From Bacteroidales bacterium (GTDB lineage: Bacteria > Bacteroidota > Bacteroidia > Bacteroidales > FEN-979): a stretch of 64,000 nt of DNA. The position numbers and the translations under genes were made by a program. The notes beneath the pieces are model-generated. The model was not told where the DNA came from and made no database searches. It saw only the letters and a list, made by a program, of their open reading frames with translations. Position 1 is the stretch's first letter. Each line of letters opens with the position of its first letter. The DNA lies in the NCBI GenBank assembly GCA_023229525.1, contig JALNZC010000009.1, forward strand, positions 1 to 64,000. Reading direction: 5' to 3'. Positions 1 through 8,879 of this stretch are shown here, piece after piece.

Positions 1-1
1 A

Positions 2-1159
2 GTGATCGGATTATTACCTATTGTTATTCTAAGTCTCCAGGATCTGGTTGGCTGGTCAGGTATGAAAGAACAACTGGCCCCGATTGTTACCGCCAAAGGA
101 TTTGCTGCAGATACCTGGACCACCACCTGGAAATATACCGGATCTTCCGGTGCAAACCCTTTGGGTGTTGAATGGTATGGAATTTTTGCAGGTCTGGGTT
201 TTGTTCTTTCCTTTGGATATTGGTGTACCAACTTTTTGATCGTACAAAGGGCCATGTCCGCAAATTCTCCCACGGCTGCCCGGAATACCCCGCTGATCGG
301 CGCACTCCCGAAAATGTTCATCCCGTTTCTTATCATTGTTCCGGGAATTGCGGCCCTTGTACTGCTTAATAAACAAGGATCCGGGTTTTCATTACCCGAA
401 ATTTCACCGGGACATTACAACTATGATTATACGATCATCGCCCTGTTGAAACAATATCTGCCTGCCGGCGTGCTGGGATTGGGAATAACAGCATTGCTGG
501 CTTCTTTCATGTCGGGGATGGCCGGAAATGTATCTGCATTCAATACAGTTTGGACCTATGATATTTATCAGAGTTATATCCGGCCGGTTACAGGAAATAA
601 AGAAACCGATGATAAACATTATCTTTTTGTCGGCCGGATGGCCACGATCTTCGGGGTGGTTGTGAGCATTGCTGCTGCTTACCTGGCAAGTCTTTTTGGC
701 AATATTATGGACTTTCTGCAAACCATTTTTTCCATGATCAATGCTCCCTTGTTTGCAGTCATCTTCCTTGGGATGTTCTGGAAGCGGACTACGGGTCATG
801 CTGCTTTCACCGGCTTGCTGGCCGGTTTCTTTATCGCATTGTTGCACCATGGTTTAACTTCTCCGCTGGGTGCGGCAACCCTTGTAAAAGGAGGATGGAT
901 TTGCCACCTCTACACCTATCCCGTGGAAATGGCTCAGAATTTCTGGACTGCCATTTTTGCTTGGACAACCGCAACAGTGGTTACTATAGTTGTTTCACTG
1001 GTAACAAAACAACAGAAATCAGAAGGAGATCTGAAAGGACTGGTCTATTCCCTGACCCCGAAATTCAAGGAAAAAAATGTGGCCTGGTACTTCCGGTCAT
1101 CCACACTCGCAATCATTGTCCTGACCATCGCAACGATATTGACAATATTATTTTGGTAA
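2..1159 (+). CDS. Sodium/solute symporter (SSS family), C-terminal part
   Basis: The reading frame is open from the left window edge and ends in TAA at 1157-1159, so only the C-terminal 385 residues are present and the GTG at position 2 should not be taken as the start. The protein is almost entirely hydrophobic helices separated by short loops, with stretches typical of the SGLT/SSS family such as WYGIFAGLGFVLSFGYW and the following NFLIVQRAMSA segment. Members couple Na+ entry to uptake of sugars or other small solutes across the inner membrane. The nearby glycosidases suggest a sugar substrate, but the substrate cannot be read from sequence. A small two-helix membrane protein follows on the same strand. 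Confidence 0.88.
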   Translation: MIGLLPIVILSLQDLVGWSGMKEQLAPIVTAKGFAADTWTTTWKYTGSSGANPLGVEWYGIFAGLGFVLSFGYWCTNFLIVQRAMSANSPTAARNTPLIGALPKMFIPFLIIVPGIAALVLLNKQGSGFSLPEISPGHYNYDYTIIALLKQYLPAGVLGLGITALLASFMSGMAGNVSAFNTVWTYDIYQSYIRPVTGNKETDDKHYLFVGRMATIFGVVVSIAAAYLASLFGNIMDFLQTIFSMINAPLFAVIFLGMFWKRTTGHAAFTGLLAGFFIALLHHGLTSPLGAATLVKGGWICHLYTYPVEMAQNFWTAIFAWTTATVVTIVVSLVTKQQKSEGDLKGLVYSLTPKFKEKNVAWYFRSSTLAIIVLTIATILTILFW

Positions 1160-1201
1160 ATGACTGATAAACAGTAACCTTAAACTGAATTTAAAACATT
1201 T

Positions 1202-1241
1202 TCAAATCTTCAAATCTTCAAATTTTCAAATCTCCAAATCA
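1202..1241 (+). repeat. Octamer tandem array (TCAAATCT)n before a start codon
   Basis: Five consecutive 8-nt units with no spacing: TCAAATCT, TCAAATCT, TCAAATTT, TCAAATCT, CCAAATCA. The array ends 2 nt before the ATG at 1244. It belongs to the wider set of perfect-period arrays seen in this window. Confidence 0.85.
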
Positions 1242-1243
1242 TC

Positions 1244-1456
1244 ATGGGCATCGATATAAAATTTCCGATAGGTTTAATGTTCAGCATCATTGGGCTCCTG
1301 CTCACATTTTATGGATTGTTTACCAATGCAGACGTGGAGCTGTATACCCGGTCGCTTGGTATTAATATCAACATCTGGTCTGGGCTTGGAATGCTGAGCT
1401 TTGGACTCATTATGCTCTTCTTTGCTTTCCGGACACATAAATCCAAAAAACCATGA
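1244..1456 (+). CDS. Small two-helix membrane protein
   Basis: A 70-residue protein with two predicted membrane segments, about residues 8-27 and 44-62, and a basic C-terminus ending in HKSKKP. It lies 84 bp downstream of the symporter on the same strand, with the octamer array filling most of that gap. Small two-helix proteins beside symporters can be accessory subunits, but nothing here shows that, so the function is unknown. Its TGA (1454-1456) is 1 nt from the next ATG, which suggests translational coupling to ogt. Confidence 0.6.
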   Translation: MGIDIKFPIGLMFSIIGLLLTFYGLFTNADVELYTRSLGININIWSGLGMLSFGLIMLFFAFRTHKSKKP

Positions 1457-1457
1457 T

Positions 1458-1949
1458 ATGAACCCCATCCATCGGGCCTTTCTGAAGACCCCCATTGGCT
1501 TCCTGGAAATTACCGGTTCTGAAAAAGGTATCCAAAGCCTGTCCTTTCTCAATTTTCGTGTACGGATTCACCACGTACCTTCCAGTCTTAAATCCAGTAT
1601 TGAACAATTGAAAGAATATTTTGCAGGATCGAGAAAAACGTTTGACCTGCCATTAGATCTGAAAGGGTCAGCATTTCAAATACAGGTTTGGTCTGAACTG
1701 CAAAAGATTCCTTACGGAGAAATTATTTCATATCTCGAACTGGCCCGGCGGATTGGCAATTTGAACGCGTTACGTGCCGTGGGTGGCGCCAACGGAAGAA
1801 ATCCTGTCTCCATTATCATTCCGTGCCATCGTGTACTCGGACATGACGGAAAACTTGTCGGATATGGCGGTGGTCTCTGGCGTAAAAAATGGTTGCTCGA
1901 GCATGAACATGCCTTTGCCCAGCGTGACCTTTTTTATATGAAAGCGTAA
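1458..1949 (+). CDS. ogt: Methylated-DNA--protein-cysteine methyltransferase
   Basis: A suicide DNA-repair enzyme that moves the alkyl group from O6-alkylguanine or O4-alkylthymine to its own cysteine. The active-site motif IIIPCHRVLG is present, preceded by the DNA-binding helix region (QVWSELQKIPYGEIISY) and followed by the GYGGGLWRKKWLLEHE end typical of the family. I chose the ATG at 1458, 1 nt after the preceding stop. An upstream in-frame start at 1401 would overlap the previous gene and add residues not expected in the family. At 163 residues the length is normal for Ogt. Confidence 0.92.
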   Translation: MNPIHRAFLKTPIGFLEITGSEKGIQSLSFLNFRVRIHHVPSSLKSSIEQLKEYFAGSRKTFDLPLDLKGSAFQIQVWSELQKIPYGEIISYLELARRIGNLNALRAVGGANGRNPVSIIIPCHRVLGHDGKLVGYGGGLWRKKWLLEHEHAFAQRDLFYMKA

Positions 1950-2023
1950 CGATCGACAAGAAGATTGACTTTTCTTCTGACCCTTTTCTGCCGTCTTTTT
2001 TAGTATTTTAGCCCAATTCTTAA

Positions 2024-3088
2024 TTACTTCTTCAGCAGCCACGCATCTTTATAGGTCTTTTTAACTTCCTTTAAACGAGTCATGACGGATGTTTTATCAG
2101 CCGATTCAAAGACAGAAACCCTGATCTTCCCATCCTTATCAAGAACCTTGGCATCCGGATACCCTTCGGCCTGGAGTTTCGGCAAAAGGTTGGTTGCAGC
2201 CTCGTGTGATAAATTCGTTTTCACGATGATATAATAAGTGGCCGGACGATTTACCGCAGTATCCGCTTTTACAGTCAACTTACCCTTGAGAGTATCAGGT
2301 AAATGAATTGCCACGGATTTCTGAAGTGAATCAGTGACTTTTTTGGTTACGTGTCTGGTCTTTCCGGAAATCTTTGAGAGAGCAGGTCTAAGGCTGTCGG
2401 GGTTCTTGACAACAAGCTTTTTAACCTTCAAACCCGATTTATCGGGTTCACCTGCCGGAACAACCGGAAGATCGCCACAGACACCGACAGGTATATCGGG
2501 GTCGGCCACCTCTCCAAACCAGGCACATGCATAATTTTCATAAATGGCAATGCCGATAGCGCTCCATTGTTTTCCCAGCCACTTACCTGAATTGGTCAGA
2601 AAACTGTTGAAATAAGCTTCAGTTTTCCATACAGAGATGACAGTATCAATTACCACCGGGCTGTTTTCCCAGTACACTATTTCATAGGCTTTGGCAGGAT
2701 AGCGGGTGAGTTCGCGGGGTTTATCCCAAACCGAACTGTTTTTATTCTCGTCCCGCGGATAGCAAAAAGGTTTCCATGGCCCTTGGTTCGACCAGGAATG
2801 AAAGTTACAAGGTCCCTGGTCGGGATGATGAAGTAACAAATCTTTGACATGGAGGGAGGCAACATAACATAGCGATCTGGACAGCGGAATAGGAGGCAGG
2901 TTGTATTGCTGACGGTAACCGTTTACCATACGGTACAGTTTCATTTCCGGCTCTTTGATACAAAAAGAGATCGGGACCGGACCTCCCTGCTTGACGAACT
3001 TTTGACCGTAAGCAGAACTCATGTTTCCCGGTGTAAATCCAAGACAGATAATAAAAATCAGGAAGTATAGTATCCCTTCGTACCTCAT
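2024..3088 (-). CDS. Secreted CAP-domain protein with C-terminal SPOR domain
   Basis: An N-terminal signal peptide (about residues 1-28) is followed by a CAP/SCP-PR1-like domain (about 45-205) recognisable by MVNGYRQQYNLPP, the SLHVKDL helix and NFHSWS. A linker follows, then a SPOR domain (about 280-354, starting YYIIVKTNLS). SPOR domains bind denuded peptidoglycan glycan strands, so the protein is likely periplasmic and cell-wall associated. The role of the CAP domain is not known. The start ATG overlaps the TAA of the upstream GH172-like gene by 4 nt, so the two are probably co-transcribed and translationally coupled. Confidence 0.8.
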   Translation of the reverse strand: MRYEGILYFLIFIICLGFTPGNMSSAYGQKFVKQGGPVPISFCIKEPEMKLYRMVNGYRQQYNLPPIPLSRSLCYVASLHVKDLLLHHPDQGPCNFHSWSNQGPWKPFCYPRDENKNSSVWDKPRELTRYPAKAYEIVYWENSPVVIDTVISVWKTEAYFNSFLTNSGKWLGKQWSAIGIAIYENYACAWFGEVADPDIPVGVCGDLPVVPAGEPDKSGLKVKKLVVKNPDSLRPALSKISGKTRHVTKKVTDSLQKSVAIHLPDTLKGKLTVKADTAVNRPATYYIIVKTNLSHEAATNLLPKLQAEGYPDAKVLDKDGKIRVSVFESADKTSVMTRLKEVKKTYKDAWLLKK

Positions 3089-5088
3089 CGTTTTACGTTT
3101 ATTGTCTTCTTCTGGTCGGGGTTGATGATCAATTTATTCTCCCGGTCCAGAACCCGGGCATAAAAACCATAGCCGCCAAAATTATTTTCAATTTTCAATA
3201 AAAGTTTATTCCACCCCGGTTTCATCTTCAATTCCATTTCTGCCTGATCAGGTTCAGCAGCCCGGGTTCCGGTATAACGGTAAACTTTGTTATCGTTAAA
3301 AAACACTTTTATACCATCATCGCTTCCTATGAAAAATGAGATTTTCCTGTTGTCTGGTGAATAGATATAGGTAACTACATAAGTGACTACCAACTCCGAG
3401 GGCTCAATTTTATCATTGAGGGAAAAATAACCGTTCACTGGAGTATTGTAAAATTTCCAGCGAATAGGTTTCCCGTCAATTCCGAAATATAACCTGGTAA
3501 GATCCACAACCGATTCAGGTAAGTAAACCGAATCAAGGCCCCGGCGATCCGTTTCGCTTTTCCGGGGATTTGGAAATGGACCCAGAATATACCACGCCGG
3601 AATAAAATCCCTTTTCGGTGTTACCCGAAGTCCATCAAGTCCAATGTTGAATCCTTTGGATGCCGGGTCTTTTCCCGTGATAACGAACTTTATGTCGATG
3701 GAATTCAGTCCGGTCACATGTTGTAACCCGGTTAAAATTGTTTTCCCGATAGGAAGTGTATTAAGTGAATACCCGTTGATCTCCCCGGTCTTCTGATTGT
3801 TAATAAAAATATCGGCATTCCCATAATCCGGTCCCAATGTATAATACAGGGTAATATCGTATTGGGCTTCCTTTAGCCCATTAATGGTCAGACCGAATGT
3901 AGATTTATCATGGGCTTCAATAAGTATCTGCCTGTTATCCCCCCATTCCGGACCAAATTCCGACATGTCCATTACCTTTGATTTCTGTCCGTTCAGCTGA
4001 AACTTAAGCTTTTCAGCCTCGATCAGTTTGGCAGGTTTCATAACCCTCAAAGGTGTTCTTTGCCCTGCAACAGGAAAAGGGGGAAAGGGTTTGTGCGGTT
4101 CCATCTGGTACCAGTAAACCGTGGAACTGTAATCTGCAATTTCCTGGTTCCCATGTCCATGTTCAATGGTAAATTTAATGCTCTTTTTAAAGGGAATCGG
4201 ATCGGGAATGAGCAACCGGAAAGCAGCAATCTGCCCAGTCGTATCATTTTTATAGATCAATCCACTATAAGGTCCTGCAAATTCATTCCTGTTGAAATAC
4301 CATCCTCCGGAAAAAAAATCTTCGGTCCCGGTCCCGTGAATCGACGGTTTTCTTTCTCCATCAACATATACCATTTCATCGCCTTCCAGATAACCAAAGC
4401 TACCATCATACGATTGTAGATTCATGTTGACCCCGACAATATGACCACGTCCCTCCGCATTCAGAACAACATAATTAGAATCATAATTTGTTCGTACATC
4501 CCGTTTCCATAAGGCATGAAAATATGCTACATCCGATTCAAGCGCGCCTTCGAATTTCTGGTAATCTATCTGATAATAAAAAGCATAGATCTCCTGGGGA
4601 GTATCATTCGAAATTTCAATACGTGCATGTCTTTCAAACGGCATCGGCAAATAACAAATATACCCACCACTCGTCATCCCCAGATATTGGGATATATAGG
4701 GCTGATATTTAAACCCGGAGCCGAAAAAATCGCCAAGTGGAACCTCTACGGATGGATTCTTTTCATGGTCCCAGTACATCCTGATCACAACATGACGCAG
4801 AAAAAAAGGATCCCGTGAATCTATTGTAAACCAAATACGGGAGATCATACCCGGTCCGTCCACATTGAATATGATGGCCTTCGCTCCCGGGGCAATGGTA
4901 ATCCGGTCATTATTTCCACCCGTTGTATCATAGCTCGACACCTGGATCAGTTTGCTGCTTTTCAGATACGGTAATGCCGCTGGAGATAATAACCGCTGAA
5001 TATCCGTAAGGTTACCTGTATTACAAGAAGAAAGCATCAACAACATAAAAAGAAATAAATATCCATTCCGTAACACAAGCTGTTTCAT
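3085..5088 (-). CDS. GH172-like (DUF2961) lipoprotein glycosidase
   Basis: A 667-residue lipoprotein: hydrophobic leader followed by the lipobox LSSC at about residues 19-22. Residues about 50-360 match the DUF2961 fold, now glycoside hydrolase family 172, with the hallmark stretches DGPGMISRIWFT, EVPLGDFFG and the acidic GTGTEDFFSGGWYFN segment likely to carry a catalytic glutamate. GH172 members act on alpha-D-fructofuranosides or arabinofuranosides. The C-terminal half, with a PA14-like segment (SPDNRKISFFIGSDDGIKVFFNDN) near residues 570-620, probably binds carbohydrate. Next to two GH63-like genes, this points to glycan degradation at the cell surface or in the periplasm. The exact substrate is unknown. 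Confidence 0.82.
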   Translation of the reverse strand: MKQLVLRNGYLFLFMLLMLSSCNTGNLTDIQRLLSPAALPYLKSSKLIQVSSYDTTGGNNDRITIAPGAKAIIFNVDGPGMISRIWFTIDSRDPFFLRHVVIRMYWDHEKNPSVEVPLGDFFGSGFKYQPYISQYLGMTSGGYICYLPMPFERHARIEISNDTPQEIYAFYYQIDYQKFEGALESDVAYFHALWKRDVRTNYDSNYVVLNAEGRGHIVGVNMNLQSYDGSFGYLEGDEMVYVDGERKPSIHGTGTEDFFSGGWYFNRNEFAGPYSGLIYKNDTTGQIAAFRLLIPDPIPFKKSIKFTIEHGHGNQEIADYSSTVYWYQMEPHKPFPPFPVAGQRTPLRVMKPAKLIEAEKLKFQLNGQKSKVMDMSEFGPEWGDNRQILIEAHDKSTFGLTINGLKEAQYDITLYYTLGPDYGNADIFINNQKTGEINGYSLNTLPIGKTILTGLQHVTGLNSIDIKFVITGKDPASKGFNIGLDGLRVTPKRDFIPAWYILGPFPNPRKSETDRRGLDSVYLPESVVDLTRLYFGIDGKPIRWKFYNTPVNGYFSLNDKIEPSELVVTYVVTYIYSPDNRKISFFIGSDDGIKVFFNDNKVYRYTGTRAAEPDQAEMELKMKPGWNKLLLKIENNFGGYGFYARVLDRENKLIINPDQKKTINVKR

Positions 5089-5116
5089 AAAAACTCAATT
5101 TTACCGTGCAAAGGTA

Positions 5117-6859
5117 CTACTTCTGATATTCTTCAACCATGAGTTTTGCAATGATCGCATCCCATATATAATTCGGTGGACAGTTGAGGACTTCATTATC
5201 GGGACTATATGACTCCCAGTAATTATGATTTTTTGAAAGTTGGACAGTTACACAATTGACCATTTTATTGGCAAGTTGGGTCGCCAGATCACGATACCGG
5301 TAAGATTTAAGTCCTTTATAAACCATATAATCCCAGAGCATCCAAACCGATCCGTTCCATTTACAGCAATAATCCACATATGGACTGTACCATGGATCCT
5401 GTGCTGAAAGTGTAGGAATACCGTATCTCCGCCAGAATTTTGTCGTGTCTGTCAGGGTTTGAACCAAACGGGCTGCCCGGTCGGCAGGAGCTGCTTCTGC
5501 CCATAAGACCAGAAAACCGATGATCTCCTGACGCCTCAGATCACGGGTCATGAATTTAAAAGAATGATCATTTTTGTTTATTGAATAATAAAAGCCTGTA
5601 GAGTCATCCCACATACGTTCGTTTACCAGCTTCGATGTCTTTTCTGCCAGTGTAAGCCATTGTTTTGATTCCGGTTCATTCCCCAGTATCTTCGCCATTT
5701 TAGCGAGACTGCGTTCCTCCTTGATCACCATCAGGGTCAGATCAAGGCATTCCAGTTCATCCGAGATATCCTCTTTATCCACATCGAGATACCGCTCGGC
5801 CGAAACCTGGAAAACGGCGTTATACCAATCCCTGACATTCTCAATGATACCATAAGGCCCCCATTCAAAAGTGCCATCGTGATCGGTGTCCCGGTTCAGA
5901 ATCAACCAATTCACATATTTACTTCCCGAAAGGTATGCGTCCTCAAGGAATTGCTTGTCCCGGCTTACCTCATAAACCTCCAGGTTGATCCAGCTGAAAA
6001 ACGGAGCCGACGTGGTCGACATATTATTGTGAGGATAATCCTGTAACCCCCGTGGTCCGTGACGATAAGCGATCAATCCGTCTTCACGTTGTTGCTCCAT
6101 GTAAACCCGTTGCGATCCTTCTGCCGATTTCGGATCCAAGTAGGCATATGCCATCATGCTGAGTGATTCATGCAGTACCTGGTGACCATGCCCCCAGCCC
6201 CAAAGAGGATTGCGGGAAAAAACATAAAAGTTGTATTTTGTCTTTCCCGACGGGGGGTACATGCAACCACGGACAAGATTAAAAGCGCTGAGATAAGCCA
6301 GCTTTTCTGCCTGTGTTTTAAAATTGATCCGGGGAATTTTTGAAAACAGGATAAGATCATCGTCATAATAGGTTTTCAGCATGAAATTCTTTACCGAATC
6401 GATCGCGTTGATCATTTTATCTGCATTCTCCTGTTGCGCCGTTACTCCCCGGAAATAACGGAAAGTAACCTTTTCTCCGGGATTAAGCCTTTTTTTCAAC
6501 TGGAGCGCAATGAAATCAACATACCCTGATGACCTCATATTCAGGGAATCGATTCGCTTATCGGAATAAAAATCGGTCTTTATCACATTGTAAAAATCCT
6601 CCATATTGCCAGGATACCCTCCGTGTGAGGCAGTTTTACGGTTGCACCCGAAGTAATCACGTACATGGGTCGGATAACCATATTCCGTTTTAAGGCTGCT
6701 GGTCATCCGGTATGGGCTTTCATACCGTTTTGTCAGGTATCCATCCAGGTTGTCATCGTAACGTTCAATCTCAAGTGAATCATTTCCGGTCTCCAGAACC
6801 GGGTAAACAGCCATTTCGTGGGGGATGATGTCTGCATTTTTTACCTCCATTTCGACCAT
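5117..6859 (-). CDS. GH63-like glycosidase, main part (separated from its N-terminus by a frameshift)
   Basis: This 580-residue frame carries the (alpha/alpha)6-barrel catalytic region of a GH63 / mannosylglycerate-hydrolase-like enzyme: WGWGHGHQVLHESLSM, NLEVYEVSRDKQFLEDAY, WGPYGIIENVRDWYN and the C-terminal KWNGSVWMLWDYMVY. It lacks a signal peptide. The missing N-terminus is in the overlapping frame 6841-7260. Comparison with the intact paralogue at 16433-18673, where ...FFTVYSSETA... is continuous, shows that a -1 shift at 6880-6886 would join the two parts. The Met at 6859 is therefore probably not the natural start. Whether the split is real, programmed or a sequence error is open (see findings). 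Confidence 0.75.
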   Translation of the reverse strand: MVEMEVKNADIIPHEMAVYPVLETGNDSLEIERYDDNLDGYLTKRYESPYRMTSSLKTEYGYPTHVRDYFGCNRKTASHGGYPGNMEDFYNVIKTDFYSDKRIDSLNMRSSGYVDFIALQLKKRLNPGEKVTFRYFRGVTAQQENADKMINAIDSVKNFMLKTYYDDDLILFSKIPRINFKTQAEKLAYLSAFNLVRGCMYPPSGKTKYNFYVFSRNPLWGWGHGHQVLHESLSMMAYAYLDPKSAEGSQRVYMEQQREDGLIAYRHGPRGLQDYPHNNMSTTSAPFFSWINLEVYEVSRDKQFLEDAYLSGSKYVNWLILNRDTDHDGTFEWGPYGIIENVRDWYNAVFQVSAERYLDVDKEDISDELECLDLTLMVIKEERSLAKMAKILGNEPESKQWLTLAEKTSKLVNERMWDDSTGFYYSINKNDHSFKFMTRDLRRQEIIGFLVLWAEAAPADRAARLVQTLTDTTKFWRRYGIPTLSAQDPWYSPYVDYCCKWNGSVWMLWDYMVYKGLKSYRYRDLATQLANKMVNCVTVQLSKNHNYWESYSPDNEVLNCPPNYIWDAIIAKLMVEEYQK

Positions 6860-7260
6860 TGCCAGTGTGGAACTGTAAACAAAAAAGGTCTCCTTACATG
6901 AATTCCGCGAAATGGTTTGTATTCCATGATCGCCATATCAGGAAAAGAAAATCTGACTACCGGCTTTTCAAAGTATTCTCCTATAAGGGGGATCACCACC
7001 TGGTCGACTTTCCAGATGCAAAACATGTTCCCAGCATTATCACTTGAATAAGTTACCGGCCGGCAATCGGAATAGTAATCCATCTTATAGGCCTTATCAC
7101 CATATAAGCGCGACCGTTCCATAGCGGCGGCATAAGTGGTATATAGCGGATCTCCGGCCTTTGCGCTGATGCGCAGGTAATCCTCTATGGGTTTGAAATC
7201 CTGGGCCGTAAGGATCAAAACTTGTAACGATGATAGCAATAGAAAAATTAGTCTTCTCAT
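6841..7260 (-). CDS. N-terminal part of the same split GH63-like glycosidase
   Basis: Starts at the ATG 7258-7260, giving a clear signal peptide (MRRLIFLLLSSLQVLILTAQ); an upstream in-frame Met at 7293 is less likely. The frame then carries the N-terminal beta-domain that matches the paralogue at 18.6-18.2 kb (LYTTYAAAMERSRLYG versus LFTTYAASPGRSHYR). After PFLFTV it runs into a non-homologous tail and a TAA, while the homologous continuation VYSSTLAMVEMEV is in the -1 frame. The shift point is a run of six T followed by G in the sense strand. Confidence 0.7.
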   Translation of the reverse strand: MRRLIFLLLSSLQVLILTAQDFKPIEDYLRISAKAGDPLYTTYAAAMERSRLYGDKAYKMDYYSDCRPVTYSSDNAGNMFCIWKVDQVVIPLIGEYFEKPVVRFSFPDMAIMEYKPFRGIHVRRPFLFTVPHWQWSKWR

Positions 7261-7316
7261 ATCTCTGATAAGTGCAATAACATAGAAATTCACAACCTCA
7301 AAGTATCAATCATAAA

Positions 7317-7379
7317 TCGTCCTTCGTCCCTCGTCCTTCGTCCTTCGTCTTTCGTCCTTCGTCCTTCGTCCTTCGATTA
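7317..7379 (+). repeat. Heptamer tandem array (TCGTCCT)n abutting a stop codon
   Basis: Eight heptamers in perfect 7-nt register (7317-7372): TCGTCCT with variants TCGTCCC and TCGTCTT, then TCGATTA, which contains the TAA stop (7377-7379) of the minus-strand gene. In gene sense the 3' flank is a run of AGGACGA units. The same heptamer recurs at 49079-49120, also starting at a stop codon. Confidence 0.92.
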
Positions 7380-7811
7380 GTCCCACACAAATCTCCAATT
7401 GCCATCTTTCTGTTTTTTCCAGACTGTGTGAAATATTCCCTCGTTGCGGGTAACCTTCCCGGTCGAATCCGTCAACGTAAATACATAACGGCCATAGGTA
7501 TATCCGAGGTCACCCGAAGCGGCCACGTCAATAAAATCGGCTGTCCATTGCAATGAAACATCCTGCGTCTCCCATTTTAGGTAATGTTTCCTGATTTCCT
7601 CCTTTCCTTTCACAAGACGATCGCGTACATTGATCACACCGCTGTCGGCCGCAAAATATGAAAAGGCATAAGCCAATCCTTTTTCAGCGGCAAGTCTTTC
7701 AAATTCTTTTTCGGCCCGAAATATTTCCGATTTTACCTTTTCGTGGTTTGATGAGCAGGAGACAAGTGTTGAAATGCTCACCATCACTGCGATAAATACT
7801 GCCGGTTTCAT
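7377..7811 (-). CDS. SnoaL/DUF4440-like (NTF2-fold) lipoprotein
   Basis: A 144-residue lipoprotein: leader ending in the lipobox LVSC (about residues 16-19). The rest matches the NTF2-like DUF4440/SnoaL-like fold: an N-terminal helix (IFRAEKEFERLAAEKGL), the pattern VINVRDRLVKGKEEIRKHY and the C-terminal strand TVWKKQKDGNWRFVWD. Such proteins are small alpha+beta cones that bind ligands or act as simple enzymes; no active site can be assigned here. It stands alone between the split glycosidase and an epimerase-like gene, with the heptamer array at its 3' end. Confidence 0.75.
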   Translation of the reverse strand: MKPAVFIAVMVSISTLVSCSSNHEKVKSEIFRAEKEFERLAAEKGLAYAFSYFAADSGVINVRDRLVKGKEEIRKHYLKWETQDVSLQWTADFIDVAASGDLGYTYGRYVFTLTDSTGKVTRNEGIFHTVWKKQKDGNWRFVWD

Positions 7812-7875
7812 AATTCTTGAATTTTATTTTAGTTTACCTCCTCATACTCATACTCAAATGCTACAAATCTACCCT

Positions 7876-8517
7876 TTAGATCTGATCCGATCTGATAATT
7901 TGTATTCCGGTTTGACCTTTTTGTATTTCCCTGATCATAGATGCTGCAACTGAAGTATCGGAAACACCACGGTATTTTTTCAATCCTCCGATCATCAAAG
8001 GGCTCACTACCTCCATAATCCCGAGTGCGATTTTTTCACCGGCACGTGACTCATTCCGTTCACCCATAAGAAATGAGGGTTGCATAATGACCAGGCTGCT
8101 GAAAGGGATCTTTTTCAGATCTTGCTCCATTTCACCTTTGGTCCGGAGATAAAAGTTTGTAGAGAAGACATTTGCCCCGATAGAAGAGACAACGGCAAAA
8201 CGACTCACTCCGGAGCGATGACTCGCTTCTGCGAACTGAACAACATAATCGTGGTCGATCCGGTATTGCCGTTTTTTGCTTCCGGCAGTCTTGATGGTCG
8301 TTCCCAGACAGCAATAGCCATCATCGGCATTCACTCCTTCAAGTACCGAGGGTAGCTGTTCGAAGTCGATGACACGCTGGATCAGCTTCTCATGTCTTAT
8401 TTCCACTGGTCTGCGTACAACCGCAATGACCTTTTCATATGTGGGATGAGCAAGCAGTTGTTGAAGCAATTGTTTACCCACGAGTCCGGTAGCGCCGGAA
8501 ATGATAGCAGTTTTCAT
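7876..8517 (-). CDS. NAD(P)-binding atypical SDR (HTATIP2/oxidoreductase-like)
   Basis: The N-terminal Rossmann motif SGATGLVG follows the start at 8517 (residues MKTAIISGATG); in-frame Met codons at 8526 and 8544 are possible but add unneeded residues. A YLRTKGEME segment occupies the position of the SDR YxxxK pair, and the length of 213 residues fits the HTATIP2-like group of atypical SDRs often annotated as NAD(P)H-binding oxidoreductase or nucleoside-diphosphate-sugar epimerase. The substrate is unknown. The gene is followed after 64 nt by the DUF4440-like lipoprotein on the same strand. Confidence 0.75.
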   Translation of the reverse strand: MKTAIISGATGLVGKQLLQQLLAHPTYEKVIAVVRRPVEIRHEKLIQRVIDFEQLPSVLEGVNADDGYCCLGTTIKTAGSKKRQYRIDHDYVVQFAEASHRSGVSRFAVVSSIGANVFSTNFYLRTKGEMEQDLKKIPFSSLVIMQPSFLMGERNESRAGEKIALGIMEVVSPLMIGGLKKYRGVSDTSVAASMIREIQKGQTGIQIIRSDQI

Positions 8518-8832
8518 AATGTTCATTAAATTTTGTAAAACCAATTCATCGAATATACAAATTTCCAGTAAATAACCTTGATCAGGGTGGAATATTTTTT
8601 CAAGGGAAATCCACTTAATTGATATGTTATTTCATCAGGTTTCAACATAACAAATCAGAAGGAATTTTCTGGGCGTAAGTGTAACAAGTGTAACAAGTGT
8701 AACAAAATATTACACATCGTTACGACGAGAATATACCCAGTACCAGATATTAAGGATGCTGAAGGTCGGCCTTTATTTTTGAGTGGCAATTTTTTCTTAC
8801 TATCCAGATAATGATATGTCGATAACATTTCC
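8518..8832. other. Intergenic region with nonamer repeat and small dyad
   Basis: No gene seen. Three 9-nt units GTAACAAGT / GTAACAAGT / GTAACAAAA lie at 8681-8707. The last overlaps a 6-bp inverted repeat (GTGTAA 8697-8702, TTACAC 8710-8715). Another weak inverted pair (TGTTAT ... ATAACA) lies around 8622-8652. It sits between divergent genes, so it is a plausible regulatory region. Confidence 0.5.
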
Positions 8833-8863
8833 TTGACATTTGATATTTCGTGTTCTATCTTTG
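8833..8863 (+). promoter_or_regulatory. Bacteroidota-type promoter of the T9SS gene at 8880
   Basis: TTG at 8833-8835, 20 nt spacer, then TATCTTTG at 8856-8863, matching the TAnnTTTG -7 box of Bacteroidota sigma-ABfr promoters. The ATG at 8880 would leave a leader of about 10 nt. Confidence 0.6.
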
Positions 8864-8879
8864 TGTATTCGATAACGAT

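Noticed and set aside
7317..7372. Possible CRISPR array
   Set aside because: Units of 7-8 nt are directly adjacent with no spacers, and no cas genes are present. The same applies to all the other arrays.
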